Below are positions 6,831-12,286 of a stretch of 13,233 nt of DNA, one piece after another. The position numbers and the translations under genes are program-made. The stretch is from Deltaproteobacteria bacterium. GTDB taxonomy: Bacteria > Desulfobacterota > GWC2-55-46 > UBA9637. The notes below the pieces were generated by a model. It was not told the DNA's origin. It ran no database searches and was given only the letters and a program-made list of their open reading frames with translations. Positions within the stretch are counted from its first letter, which is position 1, and each line of letters begins with the position of its first letter. The DNA is taken from assembly GCA_016234985.1 (NCBI GenBank), contig JACRNK010000010.1:1-13233 (forward strand), in the 5' to 3' direction.

Positions 6831-6918
6831 ACAGTAGGCAGTAGGGAGTTGTAGCGTCGGGGTTTATCCCCGACGAATTCGTTGCCCATAAAGGGCAACG
6901 CTACTTACTGCTTACTTT
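6831..6918. repeat. Heptad-like arms enclosing a 54-bp double-hairpin palindrome
   Basis: Outer arms of heptad type (AGTAGGC, AGTAGGG on the left; TACTTACTGCTTACT on the right) flank a 54-bp element at 6851-6904. Inside are two 8-bp hairpins: CGTCGGGG-TTTAT-CCCCGACG (6855-6875) and CGTTGCCC-ATAAA-GGGCAACG (6880-6900), closed by GTAG/CTAC. The centre is GAATTC. The two loops, TTTAT and ATAAA, are exact reverse complements. It lies between mglB and mglA and would form a strong three-way structure in the transcript. Confidence 0.9.
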
Positions 6919-6941
6919 TATCAAGAGGGGTTTTTAAAAAA

Positions 6942-7517
6942 ATGTCTTTCATAAACTATTCTTCCCGTGAGATAAACTGTAAGATAGTCTATTACGGTCC
7001 CGGACTTTGCGGCAAGACCACAAACCTGTCGTTTATTTTCAAAAAAACCAATCCGGAGCATAGAGGAAAGATGATATCTCTTGCAACTGAGACGGAGAGG
7101 ACGCTCTTCTTTGATTTTCTACCCCTCTCACTTGGAGACATAAAAGGTTTTAAAACAAGATTTCATCTTTATACCGTTCCGGGCCAGATATTCTATGATG
7201 CATCAAGAAAGCTTATTTTAAAGGGCGTGGACGGCATTGTTTTTGTAGCAGATTCTCAGATAGAAAGAATGGATGCCAATATAGAAAGTTTTGAGAATAT
7301 GAAGATAAATTTAAAAGAGCAGGGCTATGACCTTGCTGCCATACCATATGTGATTCAGTATAATAAAAGAGACCTTGCAAATGTGGCGCCTGTGCCGGAG
7401 TTGAAAAAAGTCTTGAATATTAATGGCGCCCCTGATTTTGAGGCTGTTGCCGCCACAGGCGTTGGAGTTTTTGAAACACTGAAGGCGGAGGGGGTGAGCA
7501 CAGAATGCCGGGTATAA
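6942..7517 (+). CDS. mglA: MglA-like polarity GTPase with altered C-terminus
   Basis: MglA is a small Ras-like GTPase that marks the leading pole in Myxococcus. From ATG 6942 the 191-residue protein begins [19 protein letters not shown], nearly identical to what I recall of Myxococcus MglA. It has the P-loop GPGLCGKTT (19-27), TVPGQ (78-82), NKRD (141-144) and ATGVG (170-174). Earlier in-frame starts are unlikely because they run through the upstream palindrome; GAGGGG sits 11 bp before this ATG. The end is odd: after GVFETLKA the expected final amphipathic helix is replaced by EGVSTECRV, and the frame runs 13 bp into rpsU. This suggests a small deletion at the mglA/rpsU junction. Confidence 0.93.
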   Translation: MSFINYSSREINCKIVYYGPGLCGKTTNLSFIFKKTNPEHRGKMISLATETERTLFFDFLPLSLGDIKGFKTRFHLYTVPGQIFYDASRKLILKGVDGIVFVADSQIERMDANIESFENMKINLKEQGYDLAAIPYVIQYNKRDLANVAPVPELKKVLNINGAPDFEAVAATGVGVFETLKAEGVSTECRV

Positions 7518-7702
7518 GGATAAAGGAAGGCGAATCCTTTGAGAGCGCCTTGAAGAGATTTAAAAAGCAGTGCGAAAAAGCCGGGATATTGGGCGAGATA
7601 AAAAAGCGCGAGCATTACGATAAACCGAGCGTAAAGAAGAAGAAAAAGGCCATTGCAGCAAGGAAAAGGGCAATGAAAAAAACAAGGAAGAGAGAGTATT
7701 AA
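7505..7702 (+). CDS. rpsU: 30S ribosomal protein S21
   Basis: S21 is a small basic protein of the 30S subunit that helps initiate translation. The 65-residue product starts [21 protein letters not shown], has the typical [20 protein letters not shown] core and ends in a Lys/Arg-rich tail. A very strong GGAGGGGGTGA lies 7 bp before the ATG, inside the end of mglA, and the two frames overlap by 13 bp. It is followed by yqeY, the usual neighbour, but no dnaG or rpoD follows within the window. Confidence 0.96.
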   Translation: MPGIRIKEGESFESALKRFKKQCEKAGILGEIKKREHYDKPSVKKKKKAIAARKRAMKKTRKREY

Positions 7703-7717
7703 AAAGCGGGGTTTCCT

Positions 7718-8182
7718 ATGTCTCTGAGAGAAGATTTAGTCAAGCAGATGAATGAGGCGGCCAAGGCTCAGGATAAGATGAGGCTCGGCGCGCTTCGCAA
7801 TATTCTGGCTCAGGTAAAAAATAAAGAGATAGCCCTCATTAAACGGGCAGAGGGTTTGAGCGATGAGGAAGTTATTGCTGTCATCAAGACTATGGTAAAG
7901 CAATGTCTCGACTCCGTAGAGCAGTTTAAAAATGGCGGGAGGCAGGATTTGGTGGACAAAGAAGAGGCTGAATTAAAAATCCTCCAGTCCTTTCTTCCGC
8001 CGCAGCTTTCCAGAGATGAGATAAAGGCTGTTGTCGCAGAGATAGCAAAAAATCTCAATGCCTCCGGACAGAAAGATATTGGCAGGGTTATGAAAGAGGT
8101 CATGCCCAGGTTTGCCGGCAAGGCGGACGGCAAGTTAGTAAATGAAGCGGTTAAAGAAGTTTTGGGTGGTAGTTCAAGCTGA
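7718..8182 (+). CDS. yqeY: GatB/YqeY domain-containing protein
   Basis: This family resembles the tRNA-binding tail domain of GatB of the tRNA amidotransferase, although YqeY itself is a free-standing protein of unclear role. The 154-residue product shows the hallmark start LREDLVKQMNEAAKAQDKMRLGALRNILAQVKNKEI, the QFKNGGRQDLVDKEEAELKILQSFLPPQLS centre and GKADGKLVNEAVKEVLG at the end. The last codons (SSS and stop) fall inside the left arm of a 128-bp palindrome, so the extreme C-terminus may have been set by that insertion. In many bacteria rpsU-yqeY is followed by dnaG and rpoD; here an accessory island follows. Confidence 0.93.
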   Translation: MSLREDLVKQMNEAAKAQDKMRLGALRNILAQVKNKEIALIKRAEGLSDEEVIAVIKTMVKQCLDSVEQFKNGGRQDLVDKEEAELKILQSFLPPQLSRDEIKAVVAEIAKNLNASGQKDIGRVMKEVMPRFAGKADGKLVNEAVKEVLGGSSS

Positions 8183-8298
8183 AAAATATCCATCTGCTTT
8201 GTCAGGACTGCAGGTTTGCATCCTCACATACCTAAAAAGTATGCTGCGGTGCAACCCTTTGTCCTTCCTCGCATCTGGACAATTTTTGAGCTTGAACT
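8171..8298. repeat. 128-bp imperfect palindrome at the left edge of the accessory island
   Basis: Outer arms AGTTCAAGCTGAAAAAT (8171-8187) and ATTTTTGAGCTTGAACT (8282-8298) match at 16 of 17 positions as inverted repeats. Inner segments also pair imperfectly (GGAC..AGG.TTGCA against TGCAACCCTTTGTCC) and close on CATAC-CTAAAAA-GTATG. This is the architecture of a MITE or other small palindromic mobile element, but I see no target duplication. It supplies the yqeY stop codon on one side and a promoter on the other. A weak 63-codon reading frame across it is not convincing. Confidence 0.75.
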
Positions 8299-8303
8299 AT
8301 AAT
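8276..8303 (+). promoter_or_regulatory. Sigma-70-type promoter at the right end of the palindrome
   Basis: TGGACA (8276-8281, five of six consensus bases) and a perfect TATAAT (8298-8303) are separated by 16 bp. The -35 box lies within the palindrome and the -10 box straddles its right end. It points into the island and would start transcription near 8310, giving a leader of about 90 bases before the transglutaminase-like gene. Confidence 0.6.
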
Positions 8304-8397
8304 AAAGGGCAACTGAGTAACCTCCTAATATAGCTGGTCTTTGAGCGTTATGTGTATCTTAATTTGTTGGCCTAAAGGACGAGGGGTAGATAGAAAG

Positions 8398-9396
8398 GTG
8401 CCAAATTTCTTCAAAAATATAATAGCCATATATGCACTCCTGTGTATTATTCATTTTGCAGCCCCCCAATCTTTTGCTGATGATTTTGAAAACGAGATAG
8501 ATAAACTTTTTTCATTGCCTGAAGCAAATAGCGTTGTTTTTAAAGGCAAAGGCATTGATATTGGCATAGCAGCCTTAACTCTCGCAAAGGAAATATATCC
8601 CAACCTTGATATAAAAGCCTATTCTGCAAAGATTGATAAAATGGTAATACAGGCAAGAATCCTCACAAAAGGAAGCACAGACCCAGACTACAGGATAAGG
8701 GCATTAAATACATACTTATACAAGATGGAAGGAATAAAATACGATTTATCTGACCCAAATGCGGAAAAGTTGGAAAATCGTTATTTGAATGGGATACTTG
8801 ACACTAAAAAAGGCTCATGTGTTACCATGCCGCTCCTTTATCTTTCTATTGCCCAACGTTTAGGTTACCCCGTGTATCCGGTTACCGCTCCACAGCATCT
8901 TTTCTTGCGATACATAGACCCGAATCTTCAAGAACAGAATATTGATCCCGCCGGGGAAGGCGGTTATGTTTCGGACGATGAATATATCTATGTCCTTCAG
9001 ATATCCCCAAGGGCTTTAAAAAATGGCGCATATCTCAGGACATTAACATATCGTGAATTGCTTGCTGATCTGGTTGCACAAAATGCTATTTACTGGGCAA
9101 AGCGTGGGAAGTATAAACGAGCCATTCAATATCTCAAAAAGTGTATCAAAGTTGATCCAAAATCAGCAGATACATACAACACGATTGGAAAGGTATATTT
9201 GAATTACAGTAGAGTGTTGGAGAAAGAATTTCAAGAAGAATTAGCGCAAGAATACAGATTTAAAGCCGCTTCTTATTTACAAAAGGCAGAGAAGTTTGGA
9301 GTTTCAAAACTTCCACATGGGAATTATATTGAAGAGCAAAGGAAGGCACAAGAAACATACAGGGAAAAACAAGCACAGAAAGGAGGAGCTAAATGA
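8398..9396 (+). CDS. Secreted transglutaminase-like protein with TPR-like C-terminus
   Basis: From GTG 8398 the 332-residue product begins with a clear signal peptide: NFFKN, a hydrophobic run IIAIYALLCIIHFAA, and a probable cut after QSFA. Earlier TTG (8341) and ATG (8350) starts are possible, but GAGGGG is 11 bp before the GTG, and the longer forms put a poor, Cys-rich leader ahead of the signal. The middle resembles the SirB1/transglutaminase-like fold: DTKKGSCVTMP with Cys 141, APQHLFLRY with His 167 and NIDPAGEGG with Asp 183, a plausible Cys-His-Asp triad. Residues from about 222 (NAIYWAKRGKYKRAIQYLKKCIKVDP) look like TPR repeats. It may be a periplasmic or surface protease or transferase. 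ATGA overlap with the next gene implies coupled translation. Confidence 0.75.
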   Translation: MPNFFKNIIAIYALLCIIHFAAPQSFADDFENEIDKLFSLPEANSVVFKGKGIDIGIAALTLAKEIYPNLDIKAYSAKIDKMVIQARILTKGSTDPDYRIRALNTYLYKMEGIKYDLSDPNAEKLENRYLNGILDTKKGSCVTMPLLYLSIAQRLGYPVYPVTAPQHLFLRYIDPNLQEQNIDPAGEGGYVSDDEYIYVLQISPRALKNGAYLRTLTYRELLADLVAQNAIYWAKRGKYKRAIQYLKKCIKVDPKSADTYNTIGKVYLNYSRVLEKEFQEELAQEYRFKAASYLQKAEKFGVSKLPHGNYIEEQRKAQETYREKQAQKGGAK

Positions 9397-9887
9397 AAAG
9401 CGGTAGATTTCTCCTAATACTGTTCATATCATTTTTTGTTTTAACCGATAGACTGGAGGCGCGATATTACGATTCCAAAACAGGACGATTTCTCAGCGAA
9501 GACCCGATTGGGTTTGAGGGTGGGGATGTAAATCTGTATGTGTATACAAAAAATAATCCAATAAATTATACAGACCCTACCGGTCTCTTTGTGCAAGCGA
9601 TACCTGCGATCTGCGCTGCTAATCCTGCGCTATGTATAAGCATAGGTGCTTATACTATAGGCACCATTATATATTACTACAATAATCCTCCTCTTATTCC
9701 ATCAATACCAATTGCCCCACCAAATCAACCAAAACAGTGTAAGGATGATAAGGATGGTGAATGGTGTAATAAAATAAGAGATTACTGTATTGAAAAATGT
9801 TCAGAATCATCTCTACCAACACCAGATTATGGTTTTAAATTTTGGAATTGTGTTAATGCTTGCTTGAGAAAGTTTGGCTGCTTATAA
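9393..9887 (+). CDS. Secreted mini-Rhs protein: signal peptide, Rhs core, Cys-rich tip
   Basis: The 164-residue protein begins with a signal peptide (MKSGRFLLILFISFFVLT, cut probably after EA at 23). It passes straight into the Rhs-repeat-associated core: RYYDSKTGRFLSEDPIGF, GGDVNLYVYTKNNPINYTDPTGL (24-65). Residues 69-96 are hydrophobic, then a Pro-rich spacer (98-114) leads to a Cys-rich tip with Cys 116, 125, 132, 136, 153, 157 and 163. Known Rhs proteins are usually well over 1000 residues and carry this core just before a variable C-terminal effector. Here the whole shell is absent. It may be a natural minimal form or the rejoined remnant of a larger gene. AGGAGGAG precedes the ATG. I recognise no nuclease or other catalytic motif in the tip. 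Confidence 0.8.
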   Translation: MKSGRFLLILFISFFVLTDRLEARYYDSKTGRFLSEDPIGFEGGDVNLYVYTKNNPINYTDPTGLFVQAIPAICAANPALCISIGAYTIGTIIYYYNNPPLIPSIPIAPPNQPKQCKDDKDGEWCNKIRDYCIEKCSESSLPTPDYGFKFWNCVNACLRKFGCL

Positions 9888-9914
9888 AATCTATAATCAG
9901 TTTAGGAGGTAACA

Positions 9915-10130
9915 ATGAATAGAGAAATAGCGGAAGAAATAAGCAAACTAATGCTTTATTGTGGATCTGAGATAGATAAATCGGTAGTTTTAGTAAAAAA
10001 TACATGTGATAGTGAAGAGTTTGAAATATATAGGAAAGCTATTGGGAAAATAATGGGTACTATGCTAGTTGATATAATGAACCCCATATATAAACAGTAT
10101 CCAGATATTAAGCCTCCTCAACTTAAATAA
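9915..10130 (+). CDS. Small protein downstream of Rhs tip 1, candidate immunity partner
   Basis: A 71-residue acidic-to-neutral soluble protein with no signal peptide. Features are ISKLMLYCGSEIDKSV, EEFEIYRKAIGKIMGTMLVDIMNP and the ending QYPDIKPPQLK. I recall similar short proteins in proteobacteria but no established function. A perfect AGGAGGT lies 5 bp before the ATG, and the gene follows the Rhs tip by 27 bp. Position is the only evidence for an immunity role, as in Rhs/CDI loci where a small protein follows each tip. It could equally be a regulator or chaperone. Confidence 0.7.
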   Translation: MNREIAEEISKLMLYCGSEIDKSVVLVKNTCDSEEFEIYRKAIGKIMGTMLVDIMNPIYKQYPDIKPPQLK

Positions 10131-10137
10131 AGGGGTT

Positions 10138-10377
10138 GGAATATATTATTACTATAATCCGCCAATTGCTCCAGCAATACCGAGTACTCCAACAAAACCA
10201 CAGGAGCAGTGTAAAGATGATAAGGACGATAAATGTGAGAAACAGGCACAAGTGGATGAAGCGATATGTCGAAACTTAAGCGATTCTGGTGCTCGTGCCA
10301 GGTGTTGGCAAAGTGCGAATGAGAGATATGGTGCTTGTAGAGCAGGGAGGCCATTACCTTCGCTCATTACTTGGTAA
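10138..10377 (+). pseudogene. Orphan second Rhs C-terminal tip without start codon
   Basis: A frame open from about 10081 to the TAA at 10375-10377 has no upstream ATG, GTG or TTG. From 10138 it encodes GIYYYYNPPIAPAIPSTPTK then EQCKDDKDDKC, closely matching the hydrophobic/Pro-rich/QCKDDKD stretch of the preceding mini-Rhs protein, at DNA level too. It then diverges into a different tip with RARCWQSANERYGACRAG and PLPSLITW, an ending I associate with many Rhs proteins. This is the pattern of a displaced tip module in Rhs/CDI loci: homologous junction, variable end, no start, then its own small downstream gene. It should not be translated alone unless recombined onto the upstream core. Confidence 0.75.
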
Positions 10378-10394
10378 CTCGATAGAAGACAAAG

Positions 10395-10742
10395 ATGATG
10401 AAGATAAATAAAATAGAAACAATTATCGCCACCCGAGAGCTTGCACTGGGTGATGATAAAAAGGTCGTCATAATAATCGGCAAACCAGAAAAGTTCCCAG
10501 ACTATGAAGATTATTACTGTCCGTATCAAATTGTTGGTATTGGAAACGAGAATATTAGATATGCTGGGGGAATTGATGGTGTTCAAGCACTTTTGTTAGC
10601 GCTAAACATGATTGGGGCTGATCTATATACATCAAACGAATTTAAAGCCGGCATCCTGAGTTGGAAGAGTGGCGAGAAAGATAATATAGGCTTTCCTGTG
10701 CCAGATGTTCTACGCGATTTGGTGTCCAGTTCAAAGAAATAA
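10395..10742 (+). CDS. Small protein downstream of orphan tip 2, candidate immunity protein
   Basis: A 115-residue soluble protein with no signal peptide. Segments such as DDKKVVIIIGKPEKFPDYE, DYYCPYQIVGIGNENIRYAGGIDGVQALLLALNMIGADLY and ILSWKSGEKDNIGFPVPD resemble a DUF (possibly DUF6968) that I associate with Rhs loci, from memory only. It begins 17 bp after the orphan-tip stop with ATGATG and no good Shine-Dalgarno sequence, which suggests it was once translated by coupling to the tip. Its place makes it the likely partner of that tip. Confidence 0.72.
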   Translation: MMKINKIETIIATRELALGDDKKVVIIIGKPEKFPDYEDYYCPYQIVGIGNENIRYAGGIDGVQALLLALNMIGADLYTSNEFKAGILSWKSGEKDNIGFPVPDVLRDLVSSSKK

Positions 10743-10774
10743 AAAAGGATAAAAAGTAGTTTAAGGAGGATGAT

Positions 10775-11158
10775 ATGAACTGTTATCGCCATAATGAAAC
10801 TGTAGCAGTCGGTATTTGCAAGAATTGTTTCAAAGCCATGTGTGCTGATTGTTGTGAGGATGTAGGAAACGGCCTTGCATGTAAAGAAACTTGTGTAAAA
10901 GAAGTCATAGAATGGAATGAAATGACAGAGCGTGGTAAACGTATCTACGGCATTCGTGGTAAATCATTACTCCCATCTGCCAATGTTACCATATTTGGAC
11001 TATTTGCTTTAGGTCTTTGGGGATTTGGAATATATGTGTATCAGAAGAGAGGGTATATAGATTACCCTGATTACTTGTTGTTTGGAATGGGGGTCATTTT
11101 TGCAATAGCTGCGCTAATTACCTATTGGCGAAATAAAAAGATAGGCATTACTTGCTAG
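10775..11158 (+). CDS. B-box-type zinc-finger membrane protein
   Basis: A 127-residue protein with an N-terminal zinc-binding module: Cys 3, His 6, Cys 15, 18, 23 and 26, with further cysteines at 27, 36 and 40 (NCYRHNETVAVGICKNC, AMCADCC). Two membrane helices follow, about 71-89 and 100-117, with a short KRGYIDYPDY loop between, and a basic tail. The layout predicts a cytoplasmic zinc module anchored in the inner membrane. AAGGAGGA precedes the ATG. Similar small B-box/two-helix proteins are scattered in bacteria without a known function. It ends the AT-rich island, so it may belong with the Rhs genes or simply be their neighbour. Confidence 0.75.
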   Translation: MNCYRHNETVAVGICKNCFKAMCADCCEDVGNGLACKETCVKEVIEWNEMTERGKRIYGIRGKSLLPSANVTIFGLFALGLWGFGIYVYQKRGYIDYPDYLLFGMGVIFAIAALITYWRNKKIGITC

Positions 11159-11197
11159 TGTAGTTCCTAATCGATATGATTTCAAAAGGATTATAAG

Positions 11198-12148
11198 ATG
11201 AAGATAAAAGATATTTATAAATCGGCGGTAGAACGTGGCATTGAGCTTGACCCCAGAGGCAAGGCTGAAGTTGAGGCAGAGCTTAAAAGGGTGAAAAAGG
11301 ATTTTGATGAGCTAAAAGAAGACAAGAAAAAAGATTTTGATAAAGAAAGGCTCACGAATCCTTATGCCGATACCCGTATATTATACGGCGAGCCTGACAG
11401 GGATATAAAAGCCGTTTTGGTTGGCATTGACATGGAGGTTGGCGAGGTTCTCCTTGCCGACAGATTGAGGAACAGCGGCAAACCGGTTGACCTTATCATT
11501 TCACATCATCCTGAAGGCAGGGCTATGGCTGCGCTCTACGAAGTGATGGATATGCAGTCCGGGATTCTCCTGAAATACGGCGTTCCCATCAATGTTGCGG
11601 AAGACATTATGGCTGAAAGGATACAAGAAGTTGAAAGAAGACTCCTTCCTGCCAATCATACAAGGGCAATAGACGCTGCAAGACTTTTGGATATCCCATT
11701 CATGTGCATCCATACCCCTTCTGACAATGCGGTTGCCGATTATCTGCAAAAGATTTTTGACGATAAAAAAACCGACACGGTTTCCGATATAATTGATATT
11801 CTGAAAGAGATACCGGAATACAAAGACGCTATAAATGAAAAGGCCGGGCCCAAGGTCTTTGTCGGCTCAGAAAAGAGGAGGGCCGGAAAGGTATTTGTAG
11901 ATATGACAGGCGGGACAGGCGGAAGCAAAAATATTTTTGAAAAGCTGTCGAATGCAGGCATCGGCACTGTTGTCGGCATGCACATAAGCGAAGACCACAG
12001 AAAAGAAGCGGAAAAACATCATGTGAATGTTGTTATTGCAGGCCACATGAGCAGCGATAATCTTGGGATGAATCTGCTTTTAGATAATATACTTAAAGGT
12101 GTGGATATTACAGCCACATCCGGTTTCAGAAGGTTTAGCAGGAAGTGA
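11198..12148 (+). CDS. Nif3/DUF34-family metal-binding protein
   Basis: The 316-residue protein matches the Nif3-like (DUF34, YbgI-type) family, which binds two metal ions and has a debated role (GTP cyclohydrolase I type 2-like annotations exist but are weakly founded). Metal-site signatures are LIISHHPEG (about 99-107, His 103/104), CIHTPSDN and the C-terminal VIAGHMSSDNLGMN. The N-terminal 60 residues form a charged, probably coiled helix (EAELKRVKKDFDELKEDKKK) ending in TNPYADTRILYG; I recall this longer form from Desulfobacterota-type proteins. AAGGA precedes the ATG. Base use returns to that of the core genes. A terminator follows. Confidence 0.88.
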   Translation: MKIKDIYKSAVERGIELDPRGKAEVEAELKRVKKDFDELKEDKKKDFDKERLTNPYADTRILYGEPDRDIKAVLVGIDMEVGEVLLADRLRNSGKPVDLIISHHPEGRAMAALYEVMDMQSGILLKYGVPINVAEDIMAERIQEVERRLLPANHTRAIDAARLLDIPFMCIHTPSDNAVADYLQKIFDDKKTDTVSDIIDILKEIPEYKDAINEKAGPKVFVGSEKRRAGKVFVDMTGGTGGSKNIFEKLSNAGIGTVVGMHISEDHRKEAEKHHVNVVIAGHMSSDNLGMNLLLDNILKGVDITATSGFRRFSRK

Positions 12149-12161
12149 AAAGGTAAAGAAC

Positions 12162-12248
12162 CGTGATACGTGTGTGATGCGCGATGTCCTCCCCCTGTCC
12201 TCCTCCAGAGGGGGATAAAGGGGAGGATTTTTTTTACGCATCACGTAT
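12162..12248 (+). terminator. Intrinsic terminator within heptad-like inverted arms
   Basis: TCCTCCCC (12187-12194) pairs with GGGGAGGA (12220-12227), followed directly by eight T residues (12228-12235), a good rho-independent terminator for the Nif3-like gene. A competing inner stem, CCCCCT (12191-12196) with AGGGGG (12209-12214), shares bases with it. Outside lie arms of another heptad type: GTGATGCG (12174-12181) against CGCATCAC (12237-12244), 8 of 8. Confidence 0.75.
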
Positions 12249-12286
12249 AATGTATATGCATTGCGGTTTTTGGTTTTGGAGGATAT

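Noticed and set aside
6882..6941. Earlier ATG for mglA adding 20 residues
   Set aside because: The extension is translated from the palindrome and heptad arm; the family starts at MSFINYSS and a ribosome binding site precedes ATG 6942.
8142..8333. 63-codon + strand reading frame after yqeY
   Set aside because: It overlaps the end of yqeY and runs through the palindromic element; there is no ribosome binding site and no recognisable protein feature.
8341..8397. TTG/ATG starts giving a longer transglutaminase-like protein
   Set aside because: The extra residues place a non-typical leader before an otherwise clear signal peptide; GAGGGG fits the GTG at 8398 better. Not excluded.
9393..9887. 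Known nuclease or deaminase toxin in the Rhs tip
   Set aside because: I looked for HNH, deaminase (HxE...PCxxC) and ADP-ribosyltransferase-like motifs in both tips and found none, so no activity is assigned.
10118..10586. Long - strand reading frames opposite the orphan tip and its partner gene
   Set aside because: They oppose recognisable + strand coding sequence, lack ribosome binding sites, and encode low-quality Ser/Cys/His-rich peptides.
12246..12251. TATAAT as a ppdK promoter
   Set aside because: No acceptable -35 sequence lies 15-19 bp upstream, where the terminator stem and T-tract sit; kept only as a remark.
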